From Actinoplanes sp. DH11 (GTDB lineage: Bacteria; Actinomycetota; Actinomycetes; Mycobacteriales; Micromonosporaceae): a stretch of DNA of 64,000 bases. Made by a program: the position numbers and the translations under genes. Below are positions 8,571 to 17,519 of the stretch, piece by piece; the stretch's first letter is position 1, and each line of letters starts with the position of its first letter. The notes beneath the pieces were generated by a model. That model saw only the letters and a list, made by a program, of their open reading frames with translations, made no database searches and was not told the DNA's origin. The stretch is from the NCBI RefSeq assembly GCF_020873875.1, contig NZ_JAHWGU010000003.1, positions 1-64,000 of the forward strand, written 5' to 3'.

Positions 8571-9928
8571 GGCAGCTCCACGGTGATGGTCGTCGGGCCG
8601 CCGGAGGGGCTGTGCAGGGCGAACGTGCCGTCGACCGAGGCGGCACGCTGGGCGAGCCCGCGCAGGCCGGTGCCGTCACCGTTCACCGTACGGCCGAGGG
8701 TGGCACCGCCCTGGCCGTCGTCGGTGACCACCACGCGGAGCCGGCCGGTGGCGTGTTCGACGGTGACTTCGGCGTGGTGGGCGTGAGCGTGTTTGGCGAT
8801 GTTGGTGAGGGCTTCGGAGACGACGAAGTAGGCGATCGCCTCGATGACCGGCGAGCAACGCGACGGCACGGCCACGGTCAGCCGCACCGGTAGCGGCGCG
8901 CGGGCCACGATGCCGGACAGGGCCGCGTCGAGACCCCGGTCGTTGAGCACGGCCGGGTGCAGGCCGCGGACGAACTCCCGGAGCTCGGCGAGGGCCTCGG
9001 TGGCCTCGTCATGGGCGGCCGCGATGGCGCGCCGGGCGGGTTCGGGCGTGTCGGTGAGGTTGGCGCGGGCCATGCCCAGGTTCATCGCGAGGGAGACCAG
9101 CCGTTGCTGGGCACCGTCGTGCAGGTCGCGTTCGATCCGGCGGCGTTCGGCGTCGGTGGCGGCCACGATGTCGGCCCGGCTCCGGGCCAGCGACTCCACC
9201 CGTACGGACAATGCCTCACTGCGGCTCGGGCCGAGCAGGGCCCGGGCCGCGGCCGTGTCGACGCGGGCCACGCCCCGGGCCACCCACGGCGCGGCGAGCA
9301 GCGCCGCCGGCACCAGCACGTTCAGCCCACTGCTGGCCGACGGCAGCCGCTCGTTGTCCCAGACTCCCGTGAGCTGCAGGGCGAGGACCACGCCCATCCC
9401 GATCCCGGCCAGCCAGAAGGCCGCCGTCACGGCGGCCCCGACCGTGCCGATGAACAGTGCCAGCACGTGGTAGGCGATCTGTCGCCACAGGGCGGACGTG
9501 CCCAGCTCACCGAGCAACCGGCGGGGCAGGGTGCCGTCCCGGCGCGGCAGCGGCGGAATCGTGACGCCGAGCAGCGACCGGAAGCGCCTGCGGTGCAGCG
9601 CGGTCAGACCCGGCACGGCCACCAGCAGCGGCAGGGGGAGGACCACGGCCAGCACCACGAGAGCGGTGGTCGACGCCCAGTCGCTGCCGGGGGCGTAGAG
9701 CAGGCTCCACCCCGCGCTGTAGCCGACACCGACCGGCAGGCCACAGGTCAGCGCGAAGCTGACCACGCCGGCCGGCAGCCCCACGAGCGCATGGGCGGTG
9801 GCACGCCAGCTGCGCGGCGACCACAGGGCGCCAAGCGCCGTGGTGAGCGCTCTGCCGCGCAGTCGGGGAACGGCCGCTTCTGTCGAGATCACGTGATCAC
9901 GGTAGACACCCCGCGGCAGGCCGGCCAT
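8558..9928 (-). CDS. Sensor histidine kinase, HisKA_3 type (456 aa)
   Basis: ATG 9928 (MAGLPRG) is chosen because GGAAGGG lies about nine bases upstream. The N-terminal half has four to five membrane segments (about residues 45-230) with a sensor_2-like layout lacking a large outside loop. The HisKA_3 box follows, ERRRIERDLHDGAQQRL, with phospho-His near residue 270. An HATPase domain closes the protein (SEALTNIAKHA N-box, DDGQGG G1, GLRGLAQR G2). It phosphorylates the regulator encoded downstream. The signal is unknown; kinases of this shape often respond to envelope stress. Confidence 0.92.
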   Translation of the reverse strand: MAGLPRGVYRDHVISTEAAVPRLRGRALTTALGALWSPRSWRATAHALVGLPAGVVSFALTCGLPVGVGYSAGWSLLYAPGSDWASTTALVVLAVVLPLPLLVAVPGLTALHRRRFRSLLGVTIPPLPRRDGTLPRRLLGELGTSALWRQIAYHVLALFIGTVGAAVTAAFWLAGIGMGVVLALQLTGVWDNERLPSASSGLNVLVPAALLAAPWVARGVARVDTAAARALLGPSRSEALSVRVESLARSRADIVAATDAERRRIERDLHDGAQQRLVSLAMNLGMARANLTDTPEPARRAIAAAHDEATEALAELREFVRGLHPAVLNDRGLDAALSGIVARAPLPVRLTVAVPSRCSPVIEAIAYFVVSEALTNIAKHAHAHHAEVTVEHATGRLRVVVTDDGQGGATLGRTVNGDGTGLRGLAQRAASVDGTFALHSPSGGPTTITVELPCES

Positions 9929-10062
9929 GAGGCAACCCTTCCGCCCGGGGTGCGGAAAACCCCACCCCGAACCGGCTGCCCGCCCCACCGACAACGCGCC
10001 CGGATCCCGGCAGCGTGATCACCGACCCCGGCAGCCGCGAACGAAGGAAAAAGGACCCCACC

Positions 10063-11310
10063 ATGACCGACAACTCCCCGGCCACCGTACGGCCATCACG
10101 ACGTCGCCGCTGGCTGCTGGCCGCCGCCGCGCTGACCTCCGGCCTCGGACTGATGGCCGCCGCCGCACCCGTCGCCGCGCTGTCCCAGCCCGCGACACCG
10201 CCGCCCGCCGGCCCCGACAGCTTCACGCTCCCGGCGCCGACCGGCTCCGGACGCCTCGGCACCGTCTCGCTGCACCTGATCGACTCCGCGCGCACCGACC
10301 CGTGGGTCCCGTCCCACCCGACCCGCGAGATCATGGCCCAGATCTGGTACCCGGCACAGAACAGCCGCGGCTACCCGGCGGCGCCGTGGCTGTCACCGGG
10401 TGCGGTACCCCACTTCACCGAGGTCTTCGGCCTGCCCGCCGACATGGTGCGCGCAACGAACACGCACGGCCGGGCGGGCGCACCGGTGGACCGGAAGACC
10501 GGCGGCCACCCGGTCGTGCTCTACTCGCCCGGCCTCGGCGGTGACCGCGGCACCAGCACCGCCCTGGTCGAGGAACTGGTCAGTCACGGCTACATCGTCG
10601 TCACCATCGACCACACCCACGACGCCTCCGAGGTCGAGTTCCCCGGCGGGCGGGTCGAAGTCTCCACCATTCCGCAGGAGATCGACGACCAGGTCATCGC
10701 CCAGGCCGCCGCGGTCCGCGCGGCCGACACCCGGTTCGTCCTCGACCAGCTGGCCGCCATCAACGCCGGCCGCAATCCGGACGCCGGGAATCGCCGGCTC
10801 CCCGCCGGGCTGCGGGGCGCGTTCGATCTGCATCGCATCGGCATGTTCGGCCACTCCCTCGGTGGCAGCACCGCCGCCGCCACGATGCACGACGACCCGC
10901 GCGTCAAGGCCGGCGTCAACCTGGACGGCACCCTCGTCGGTGCCGGCGCCACCGCGGGCTCCGGCCGTCCGTTCCTGCTGGTGAGCAGCGACCACGGCAC
11001 CGATGCCGAAGATCCCACCTGGAACACGTTCTGGGCGAACCAGCGGGGCTGGAAACGTCAGCTGAAGCTGAGCGGCGCGGTCCACGGATCCTTCAACGAC
11101 GGTCAGGTCTTCTACCCGCAGGCTGCGCCGATCCTGGGCCTCACCCCCGAGCAGGTGGCCGAACTGACCGGCACCCTGGACCCGCACAGGTCGGTCACGG
11201 TCCAGCGCACCTACCTCCGGGCGTTCTTCGATCAGCACCTGCGTCACCGGGACGGCCGGCTGCTTCGTGCCCCGCACCCGCGGTTCCCCGAAATGGAGTT
11301 CGTCCGGTAG
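10063..11310 (+). CDS. Secreted PAF-acetylhydrolase-like lipase/esterase (415 aa)
   Basis: Start ATG 10063 behind an AAGGA-type site. The N-terminus has a twin-Arg-like cluster (RPSRRRRW), a hydrophobic stretch to about residue 40 and an AAALSQPA region suited to cleavage, so export (Tat or Sec) is likely. The core is an alpha/beta hydrolase of the platelet-activating-factor acetylhydrolase group: oxyanion region VVLYSPGLGG, nucleophile GHSLGG near residue 265, Asp candidate in NLDGTLVG, and His in GAVHGSFND. The enzyme would hydrolyse short or oxidised acyl esters outside the cell. It is divergent from the two-component pair, with 134 bases between, and may be its target. Confidence 0.85.
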   Translation: MTDNSPATVRPSRRRRWLLAAAALTSGLGLMAAAAPVAALSQPATPPPAGPDSFTLPAPTGSGRLGTVSLHLIDSARTDPWVPSHPTREIMAQIWYPAQNSRGYPAAPWLSPGAVPHFTEVFGLPADMVRATNTHGRAGAPVDRKTGGHPVVLYSPGLGGDRGTSTALVEELVSHGYIVVTIDHTHDASEVEFPGGRVEVSTIPQEIDDQVIAQAAAVRAADTRFVLDQLAAINAGRNPDAGNRRLPAGLRGAFDLHRIGMFGHSLGGSTAAATMHDDPRVKAGVNLDGTLVGAGATAGSGRPFLLVSSDHGTDAEDPTWNTFWANQRGWKRQLKLSGAVHGSFNDGQVFYPQAAPILGLTPEQVAELTGTLDPHRSVTVQRTYLRAFFDQHLRHRDGRLLRAPHPRFPEMEFVR

Positions 11311-11453
11311 GTAACGACCCGTGCGGTGGCAGTTCGTCCGGCAGCGACCCGTGCGGACCCCGCAGGGGACCATGGGAATCGAAGAGTCACCGCCCACGCC
11401 ACGGGTTTGCTGCTGGCCGGGCTCACGCCAAGAACGGCCGGGAACGGTACGGG

Positions 11454-11648
11454 GTGAGCGCCGACACCCCACAACGGTACGAGGCCTGCCTGTCGGAGGC
11501 CGCCGACCTCACGATCCCGGCGGCGGCCCGCGCGGCCCGGGCGAATCTCGACGTCGCGTTCGTCCACCCGTACGACGACGGCAACGCCCGCCTGGCCGGC
11601 GTGGTCCTGTCAAGGATCCAGTCAGCGAGCAAACCTCGTGTCGAATGA
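11454..11648 (+). pseudogene. Fic/DOC-domain remnant
   Basis: A 64-codon frame (GTG 11454) contains VAFVHPYDDGNARLAGVV, which follows the Fic core HPFx(D/E)GN(G/K)R but with the second Gly changed to Ala and the last conserved Arg missing. The upstream helix (RYEACLSEAADLTIP) also fits Fic proteins. Full Fic AMP-transferases need about 200 residues, so this is a fragment. No antitoxin-like partner is next to it. The rest of the 386-base gap (11311-11696) shows nothing else. Confidence 0.5.
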
Positions 11649-11696
11649 CCTGCAGGATCAGCCGGCCCGGCCGACCGTCATGATCGAGCCCAGACG

Positions 11697-12062
11697 TCAG
11701 GAGGCTTCGCTCAGCCGGCGAACCGCCTCGATGACGGCCTTCCGACCGGCTTCCACGTTCCGGAAGCCCACCGAGTCGACCTCGTGCGCCAGGACCCGCC
11801 GCAACACGAACAGGACCGCCGGCAGCTCACCCTGTCCGATGCTGGTCAATTCTTCGACGACGCCGCGGCGCACCGCGGTCACACAGGCATCGATCAGATC
11901 CTGGTCGCGGCTGCCTGTCCGCTGCGGGTCGTGGGCGTCGACGAACGCGAACTGCTCGGCCGGCTCGAGGTCGGCGGAGATCTGGGCGAACCCGCCACAG
12001 TTGGTCTGCGTGCCGGCTCGGACGGTGATGTCGCGTACCGGCCGGTCGAAGGCGACGGTCAT
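11697..12062 (-). CDS. Stand-alone EF-G domain IV-like protein (121 aa)
   Basis: ATG 12062 (MTVAFDRPV). The order of motifs follows domain IV of elongation factor G: CGGFAQISADLEP (compare G-G-x-x-Q-x-x-x-V-x-x-D-x-x-P), FAFVD, LIDACVTAVRRGVVEEL (compare the I-x-A-V-x-x-G-I-x-x-x-L helix), and HEVDSVGFRNVEAGRKAV (compare the H-x-VDSS-x-x-A-F-x-x-A-A segment). No GTPase domain is present, so it is not a translation factor by itself. The fold may bind rRNA or act as a decoy, but the role is unknown. Free-standing forms are annotated as hypothetical in other actinobacteria. Confidence 0.55.
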   Translation of the reverse strand: MTVAFDRPVRDITVRAGTQTNCGGFAQISADLEPAEQFAFVDAHDPQRTGSRDQDLIDACVTAVRRGVVEELTSIGQGELPAVLFVLRRVLAHEVDSVGFRNVEAGRKAVIEAVRRLSEAS

Positions 12063-12197
12063 CCACGCACGATAGACGCGGCCGACCCGCACGACCACGG
12101 GGCTCTTGTCGGCGGCGTACGCGACGGCTTCTCGCAGCCCACGCTTCCGGCGATCGCCGCGGTCCGGATCATGACCGAATACTGGCCGTATCGGCGC

Positions 12198-12845
12198 TCA
12201 GTCGGTCAGGCCGGCGTCGCGGGCCAGCAGGGCCGCCTGCACCCGATCGGACACCCCCAGCTTCGTGAAGATCGGCGTCAACTGGTTGCGTACCGTCTTC
12301 TCCGACAGCCCCAGCCGCCGCGCGATCCGCGCATTGCTGTCACCGGCCGCCAGCCGCGTCAGGATGTCGCGTTCCCGCGTGGTGAGCTGGTCGAACGGGG
12401 CAGGCAGGCGGCCGGGGTCGTGCCGCAGCGAGGCCAGCATCGCGGCGCCGACGGCGGGGCCCAGCACGATCCCGCCGGCCGCCACGGTGCGCAGGGCGTC
12501 GATCACGGCGTCCGGGTCGGTCGCTTTCAGGACGTAGCCCCGGGCACCGGCCCGCAGCGCCCGGGTCACCAGATGCTGGTCCTCCGCCATGGTCAGGATC
12601 ACGACGGCGACCTCGGCGCGGGCCTGCAGGATCCGGCGGGTCGCCTCGATGCCGTCGCCGTCGGGCAGGCTGATGTCCATGGCCACGACGTGCACCTGCC
12701 GGGTGACGGCCTGCCGGACCGCCTCGTCGACCCCGGCCGCCTCCACCACCTCGGCGACCCAGGGTTCGTCTTCGAGCATGGTGCGCAGGCCCCGGCGTAC
12801 GACCGGGTGATCGTCCACGATGAGCACCCGCAGGCCGTCGCTCAC
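12198..12845 (-). CDS. NarL/LuxR-type response regulator (215 aa)
   Basis: GTG 12845 (VSDGLRVLIVDDHPVV). Receiver domain with D-D near residues 10-11, phospho-Asp in VVAMDISLPDGDG near residue 56 and Lys in GYVLKATDP near 107. The LuxR-type helix-turn-helix is at about 148-205 (LTTRERDILTRLAAGDSN, KTVRNQLTPIFTKLGV). Its start overlaps the kinase stop by four bases (GTGA), indicating translational coupling. It is the last gene of a three-gene operon (15320 to 12198). The DNA target is unknown. Confidence 0.92.
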   Translation of the reverse strand: MSDGLRVLIVDDHPVVRRGLRTMLEDEPWVAEVVEAAGVDEAVRQAVTRQVHVVAMDISLPDGDGIEATRRILQARAEVAVVILTMAEDQHLVTRALRAGARGYVLKATDPDAVIDALRTVAAGGIVLGPAVGAAMLASLRHDPGRLPAPFDQLTTRERDILTRLAAGDSNARIARRLGLSEKTVRNQLTPIFTKLGVSDRVQAALLARDAGLTD

Positions 12846-14818
12846 GGGGCCACCGGGACGGCCATCGGGACCAGCGGCAGGGTGGCTGTGACGGCGGTCC
12901 CGCCGGGCGGCGACGCGGTGATCGTGCACCGGCCGCCCAGCTCGGCGGCCCGCTCGCGCAGGGAGGCCAGGCCCACGCCGGGCCGGGTGGGCCGGTCCAT
13001 CCCGACGCCGTCGTCGGTGATCCGCACGGTCAGCGCCGCGGCCGACCGTTCGACGGCCACGTCGCAGACGCACGCCTCCGCGTGCCGGACCACGTTGGTC
13101 AGCGCCTCGGCCACGGTGCGGTAGACGACCACCTCGACGGCGGCCGGCAGCGTCTCCAGATCCCCGCTCAGGTGCAGCCGCACGGACAGGTCCGCGCCGT
13201 CGAAGCGCCGGCACTCGGCACGCAGCGCGGATTCCAGGCCGTTGTCCAGCGCCGGCGGGCGCAGCTGGTCGACGAGTTCGCGCACCTCGGCGGTGCAGGA
13301 CTTCAGATCGCCGGCGAGGGAGGTGAGGATCTGCCGGACCCGGGACTGATCGGGTACGAGTTTCTGCGCGGCCCGTACCTGCATCGACATGCCCGCGAGA
13401 CTTGGCCCCAACCCGTCGTGCAGGTCCCGCCGCAGCTTGCGCCGCTCCTCCTCCCGGGCGCGCACCAGCCGCAGCCGGGAATGCTGGAGGTCGCGGACCA
13501 GTTTCGTCGCCTCGGCCGCCACGGCCGCGTGCACCGCGACCCCTTGCAGCAGGCGGCATTCGCGGCGGCTGAAGCGGCCGCCCGGGCTGCGGGTGGCGAC
13601 CAGCAGCCGGCCGACCTGCTGCCCGTGGGCGACCATGTCGAAGGATTCCACCGCGGTGGACGGCGTGCCGTGTTCGGCGTGCCGGCGAGAGTACCCGTCC
13701 TCGGCGAGCTCGACCGCGACGTACGGGACCTGCAACGACCGGGCCACGGTGCTGGTCAGCAACGGCAGCACGGCACGCGGCTCGATGGTGCGCCCCAGCA
13801 GGTCGCCGAGTTGCGCGACGACCTTGTACGGGGTGTCGCGGTCCCCGTACAGCAGCCGGTTCACCACGATCTGCACCCGGCGGCGCAGCGGCTCGAACGC
13901 CACGGCTATCACTCCGGTCGCCGCCAGCGACGCGTGCGCGTCGGTCCGTGCCACGAACATCTGCCGGACCGTGGCGACGATCAGCACGTAGCCGGCCACC
14001 ACGAGCAGGCTCATGATCGACCAGACGAGGGCGCGGCTGACGATCGTGTCGAGGTTGTAGAGGTGGTAGCGCAGCACCGCGACCGTCATCGCGATCGGGA
14101 CCGTCATCGCGGCGACCGCCCAGGCGCCGGACACGCCGGCCGTGCTCAACCCGAAGCCGATCACCATCAGCACGCCCGCGGGCAGCAGGCACATCAGCTG
14201 ATGACGGGTCTCGTCGTCGGCGCGGCGCCAGCGTGCCGCCAGCGACCACAGGACGCCGAGGAGCCCGGCGGTCGCCGTGAGGAAGCTGAGGCCGGCGATG
14301 CGCAGCGGCAGTCCGGCCGCCTCCGGCACCGGGGTGTCGATCTCGGTGAGCAGCGTGCGGGGGGCGTGGAGCGCCGCCGTGGCGAAGCCGGCGGTGGCGA
14401 GCCCACCGGCCAGGGCGATCACCGCCGCCAGTGGCCGCCACCGCGGCGACGGCAGCCTGCCGTCGGGAAAGTACAGCAGGGCCAGGAAGATCAGCGGAAA
14501 CGGCGGCCACCACGACCATTGGCTCAGCCACGCCGCCGGCAGCGCGGTCGACCAGCTCGCGCCCAGCAGGGCGACGCAGGCGGCCAGGCCGGCCAGGATC
14601 ATCAGCCGGCCGACGACGTGTCCGCCCACCCCGACGAGCACCAGCGCGCCCATCAGGGTGAACGAGAGGGCGATGGGCGCGGTCAGCAGCGCCTCGTCGG
14701 CGGCGGGGCGGCCGGCGCCGGTCACCTGGCCGGCGACGACTAGCGCGATGCCGGCGACGACGGCGGTGGCGGTCAGCGCCCCGCGAACCGACCTGAGCGA
14801 GCGGAGATGTTCGCGCAT
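12842..14818 (-). CDS. Membrane sensor histidine kinase with GAF-like region, HisKA_3 type (658 aa)
   Basis: Eight or more hydrophobic segments fill residues about 12-290. A conserved LRYHLYNLDTIVSRALVW boundary element, which I know from a broad group of actinobacterial NarL-type kinases, ends the first membrane block. A GAF-like region follows (about 320-430), then REEERRKLRRDLHDGLGPSL with phospho-His near residue 466, and an HATPase domain (EALTNVVRHAEA, ITDDGVGM, GVGLASLRERA). It phosphorylates the overlapping regulator gene. Only 13 bases separate its start from the upstream small gene, so the three are one operon. Confidence 0.92.
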   Translation of the reverse strand: MREHLRSLRSVRGALTATAVVAGIALVVAGQVTGAGRPAADEALLTAPIALSFTLMGALVLVGVGGHVVGRLMILAGLAACVALLGASWSTALPAAWLSQWSWWPPFPLIFLALLYFPDGRLPSPRWRPLAAVIALAGGLATAGFATAALHAPRTLLTEIDTPVPEAAGLPLRIAGLSFLTATAGLLGVLWSLAARWRRADDETRHQLMCLLPAGVLMVIGFGLSTAGVSGAWAVAAMTVPIAMTVAVLRYHLYNLDTIVSRALVWSIMSLLVVAGYVLIVATVRQMFVARTDAHASLAATGVIAVAFEPLRRRVQIVVNRLLYGDRDTPYKVVAQLGDLLGRTIEPRAVLPLLTSTVARSLQVPYVAVELAEDGYSRRHAEHGTPSTAVESFDMVAHGQQVGRLLVATRSPGGRFSRRECRLLQGVAVHAAVAAEATKLVRDLQHSRLRLVRAREEERRKLRRDLHDGLGPSLAGMSMQVRAAQKLVPDQSRVRQILTSLAGDLKSCTAEVRELVDQLRPPALDNGLESALRAECRRFDGADLSVRLHLSGDLETLPAAVEVVVYRTVAEALTNVVRHAEACVCDVAVERSAAALTVRITDDGVGMDRPTRPGVGLASLRERAAELGGRCTITASPPGGTAVTATLPLVPMAVPVAP

Positions 14819-14831
14819 GGCGGGTCGCGCG

Positions 14832-15320
14832 CTACCAGCAGCGGGCGTGCGCGAGACAGTTGTGGATGGCGCCGCGATCGTGGCGCCCGGGCCGCCCGAT
14901 ACCGGGCTGACCGGTGTCGGCGAACGGTGGTTGTTCCAGTAACCGGTACCGGTCGGCGAACGACGCGTCGGCGAGTTTCTCGAGCATGGCAGCCGCCGTG
15001 TCCAGGCTGGTCCGGTCGGCGGCGTGCACGCCGGTCACGAGGATGTCCTCGATGCGGCGCCTGCTGTTGGCGATGACCCCGTCGAGGCGTGCCTGCAGGA
15101 CGTCCTCCGGCACCTGCGAGGTGGTCCGGAGCATCTCGGTGACCCGCCCTTCGGTGTCGAAGCGCGGTGTCAGCCGGTAGCCGTCCCGATCGAAGTACTC
15201 CCGCACCTCGCCGGGGTTGGCGACGAGGCCGGCGCGCAGGGCGGTGACCGAGGAGTAGAAGTGGACGGTCACGCCCGGGATGTCGATGCCGATGAAGTCG
15301 GTGGCGATTGATTGGCTCAT
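14832..15320 (-). CDS. Hypothetical protein, first gene of kinase operon (162 aa)
   Basis: ATG 15320 (MSQSIATDF) has a GGAGG ribosome-binding site seven bases upstream. The protein is soluble, with a beta-rich start (IDIPGVTVHFYSS) followed by long helices (SQVPEDVLQARLDGVIANSR), and ends in a Gly/Arg/His tail finishing IHNCLAHARCW. The two Cys and nearby His residues at the extreme C-terminus could bind a metal or be oxidised. No family is recognised. Because it precedes a sensor kinase by 13 bases, a role as sensor partner or modulator is plausible but unproven. Confidence 0.6.
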   Translation of the reverse strand: MSQSIATDFIGIDIPGVTVHFYSSVTALRAGLVANPGEVREYFDRDGYRLTPRFDTEGRVTEMLRTTSQVPEDVLQARLDGVIANSRRRIEDILVTGVHAADRTSLDTAAAMLEKLADASFADRYRLLEQPPFADTGQPGIGRPGRHDRGAIHNCLAHARCW

Positions 15321-15643
15321 GTCAACCTCCGCATGTGAAGCCGTCTGGCCTGCGGTATGCGGTGCCGTGTGCAACGGCCGAAGCGTAGGCCACGGTGCCG
15401 TGGCGTCGAAGCGTTGTGCGGCGATCCGACACCAGGCCGAACTCTGCTGGTGACGTTCATCGTCCCGTGCCCGGTGTCCCGTCGAGCAGGACATCCGCCC
15501 CACCCGGCCGGGACAGCCGCCCGGGCAGCCCGGCCGTTGCGGTGAGCGCGGCCGGGCGGACCACCCGGGTTCCCGGGACATCCACCTCTGCACCCGGGGA
15601 CGTGCCCGGCCACAGAGTCGAAGCATCAGCCCGAGGAGGACAG
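15321..15643. other. Divergent intergenic region
   Basis: A gap of 323 bases between the kinase operon (left) and the haloperoxidase-like gene (right). It must hold both promoters. No convincing -35/-10 pair, operator or small gene was seen by eye. Confidence 0.5.
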
Positions 15644-16906
15644 ATGAACGCCGTGCTCGACTGGAACGAGACCTTCCTGCAAGCCGTCCGGGTGCGTGGC
15701 GGCGCACCGGGACCGATCGCCCGCGCGGGCGCCATCCTGCACATCGCCGTCCACGACGCGATCATGGCGATCACCCCGACGCACGCACCGTACCTGGCCG
15801 GTCTGGACGCGGCCGGGACGGAGAACAAGGAGGCGGCGGTGCACCGGGCCGCGCACCGGGTGCTGAGCGCGCTCTTCCCGGAGCAGTCCGCGACGTTCGA
15901 CGCCCAGCTGGCGCAGCGTGAAGGCGCGCTGCCGGCGCCGGGCGCGAAGCGCCGGGCCGTGCTCGCCGGCCGGCGCATCGGTACCAGCGCCGCGCTGGCG
16001 ATCCTGGCCGACCGCAGCGCCGACCGGCACGACGACGCGACCCCGTACCGGCCGGGCACGGCGCCGGGAGCGTGGCGCCCGGCGAACCCGGCGATCGAGC
16101 CGGTGACCCCGAACTGGGGCCGGGTGCGGCCGTTCTCGCTGCGGGGCGGGCCGCTGGAGAGCTGGCTGGCCACGTTCCGGCCGCCGCTGCCGGCCGGCGC
16201 GGCCGACGTGGCGTCGCTGCTGACTTCGCAGGAGTACGCGGCGCAGGTCAACGAGGTGAAGGAGCTGGGCCGCTTCGACTCGGTCACCCGTACCGCCGAG
16301 CAGACCGAGATCGCGCACTTCTGGGCCAACGACCTCGACGGCACCTACAAGCCGCCGGGCCAGCTGTTCACCATGAGCCGGGTGCTGGCCACCGACGAAG
16401 GCCTGGACCTGGCCGCGACCGCGCGCCTGTTCGCGCTCGTCGCGATCGTGATGGCCGATGCGGCAGTGGTGGCCTGGGACGCGAAGTACGCCACCGAACT
16501 GGACCTGTGGCGTCCCGACACGGCCATCCGCCTCGCCGCCCTGGTGGACAACCCCGGTGTGGCCGCCGACCCGCTCTGGCAGCCGCTGTCCATCGACTAC
16601 GGGGGCGCGCGGTTCTCGCCGCCGTTCCCCGCGTACGTCTCCGGGCACGCCACGTTCGGCGCGGCACACGCCCGGATGATGGCGAACTACTTCGGCACCG
16701 ACGACAAGACGTTCGAGCTGTCCACCGACGACCCGTTCGCCGCCGGCGTGAAACGCGGGTTCACCACGTTCTCCGGCGCCGGCAAGGAGAACGGCCGCAG
16801 CCGCATCTACCTGGGCGTCCACTACTCCTGGGACGCCGACGAGGCGCAGCCGGTGGCGTACCGGCTCGCCGACCACGTCTTCGCCACCCTGCTCACCGAA
16901 TCCTGA
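15644..16906 (+). CDS. Vanadium-dependent haloperoxidase-like protein (420 aa)
   Basis: ATG 15644 follows GAGGAGGA by three to four bases. The C-terminal half shows the whole vanadate-binding set of the PAP2/haloperoxidase superfamily in order: WDAKYATELDLWRPDTAIR (Lys and R-P-x-x-x-x-R), PAYVSGHATFGAAHA (S-G-H), and GRSRIYLGVHYSWDADEA (S-R-x-x-x-G-x-H-x-x-x-D). No signal peptide is visible. The enzyme would either oxidise halide with peroxide or act as a phosphatase; sequence alone does not separate these. It precedes a DoxX-type gene by 67 bases on the same strand and is probably co-transcribed with it. Confidence 0.85.
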   Translation: MNAVLDWNETFLQAVRVRGGAPGPIARAGAILHIAVHDAIMAITPTHAPYLAGLDAAGTENKEAAVHRAAHRVLSALFPEQSATFDAQLAQREGALPAPGAKRRAVLAGRRIGTSAALAILADRSADRHDDATPYRPGTAPGAWRPANPAIEPVTPNWGRVRPFSLRGGPLESWLATFRPPLPAGAADVASLLTSQEYAAQVNEVKELGRFDSVTRTAEQTEIAHFWANDLDGTYKPPGQLFTMSRVLATDEGLDLAATARLFALVAIVMADAAVVAWDAKYATELDLWRPDTAIRLAALVDNPGVAADPLWQPLSIDYGGARFSPPFPAYVSGHATFGAAHARMMANYFGTDDKTFELSTDDPFAAGVKRGFTTFSGAGKENGRSRIYLGVHYSWDADEAQPVAYRLADHVFATLLTES

Positions 16907-16973
16907 CCGTCATCCGGGCCGCGGCCGACACGGAACGGGGGCGGCCGCGGCCCCTTCTCGAAGGAGACCCACC

Positions 16974-17519
16974 ATGCGCTCGTTGATGAACCGTGCCGTA
17001 CTGATCGAGGACACCGCCGTCCGCTTCGCCCAGCGCCACGGGCTGCTGCTGTTACGGCTCAGCCTCGGCGTCGTCTTCGTCTGGTTCGCGATACCCAAAC
17101 TCAAACCGGGGTTGAGCCCGGTCGACACGCTGGCCCAGGACACGATCGGCGCGCTCACCTTCGGCGTGCTCACCGGCCAGCCGGCGACGTCGCTGCTGGC
17201 GGTGCTGGAGTTCTCGATCGGTGTCGGCCTGCTGCTGGGCCTGCTGCTGCGCACGACGCTGGTGGCGCTGCTGCTCCAGATGGCCGGCACGCTGACACCA
17301 CTGATCCTCTTCCCGCAACTGACGTGGAAGGCACCGGGCGTGCTCACGCTGGAGGGCCAGTTCATCGTCAAGAACCTGGTCCTGATCGCGGCGGGCGTCG
17401 CGATCGCGGGCACCCTCGCGCGGCGCCGGCCGGCGCGCAACCGGCCGTACCCGGTGGGCCTGAAACGCAGCCCGGACGAGCAGCACCGGCACGCCGGCGC
17501 ACCGAACTCCCTCGTCTGA
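16974..17519 (+). CDS. DoxX-family membrane protein (181 aa)
   Basis: ATG 16974 with GAAGGAGA seven to ten bases before. Four membrane segments with the DoxX layout: GLLLLRLSLGVVFVWFAIPK at the start (Gly, Arg and the F-x-x-x-K after it), SLLAVLEFSIGVGLLLGLLL, then LVALLLQMAGTLTPLILFP, and a last helix before a Lys/Arg-rich tail. DoxX-type proteins are linked to redox or thiol metabolism at the membrane. Its position after a haloperoxidase-like gene makes a shared oxidative role reasonable but unproven. Confidence 0.8.
   Translation: MRSLMNRAVLIEDTAVRFAQRHGLLLLRLSLGVVFVWFAIPKLKPGLSPVDTLAQDTIGALTFGVLTGQPATSLLAVLEFSIGVGLLLGLLLRTTLVALLLQMAGTLTPLILFPQLTWKAPGVLTLEGQFIVKNLVLIAAGVAIAGTLARRRPARNRPYPVGLKRSPDEQHRHAGAPNSLV

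Noticed and set aside
9887..9898. GATCACGTGATC palindrome, and GTGATCAC again at 10015-10022, as operators for the lipase or kinase
   Set aside because: The first lies inside the kinase coding region if the start at 9928 is right, and an 8-mer pair is weak evidence. Not called as a site.
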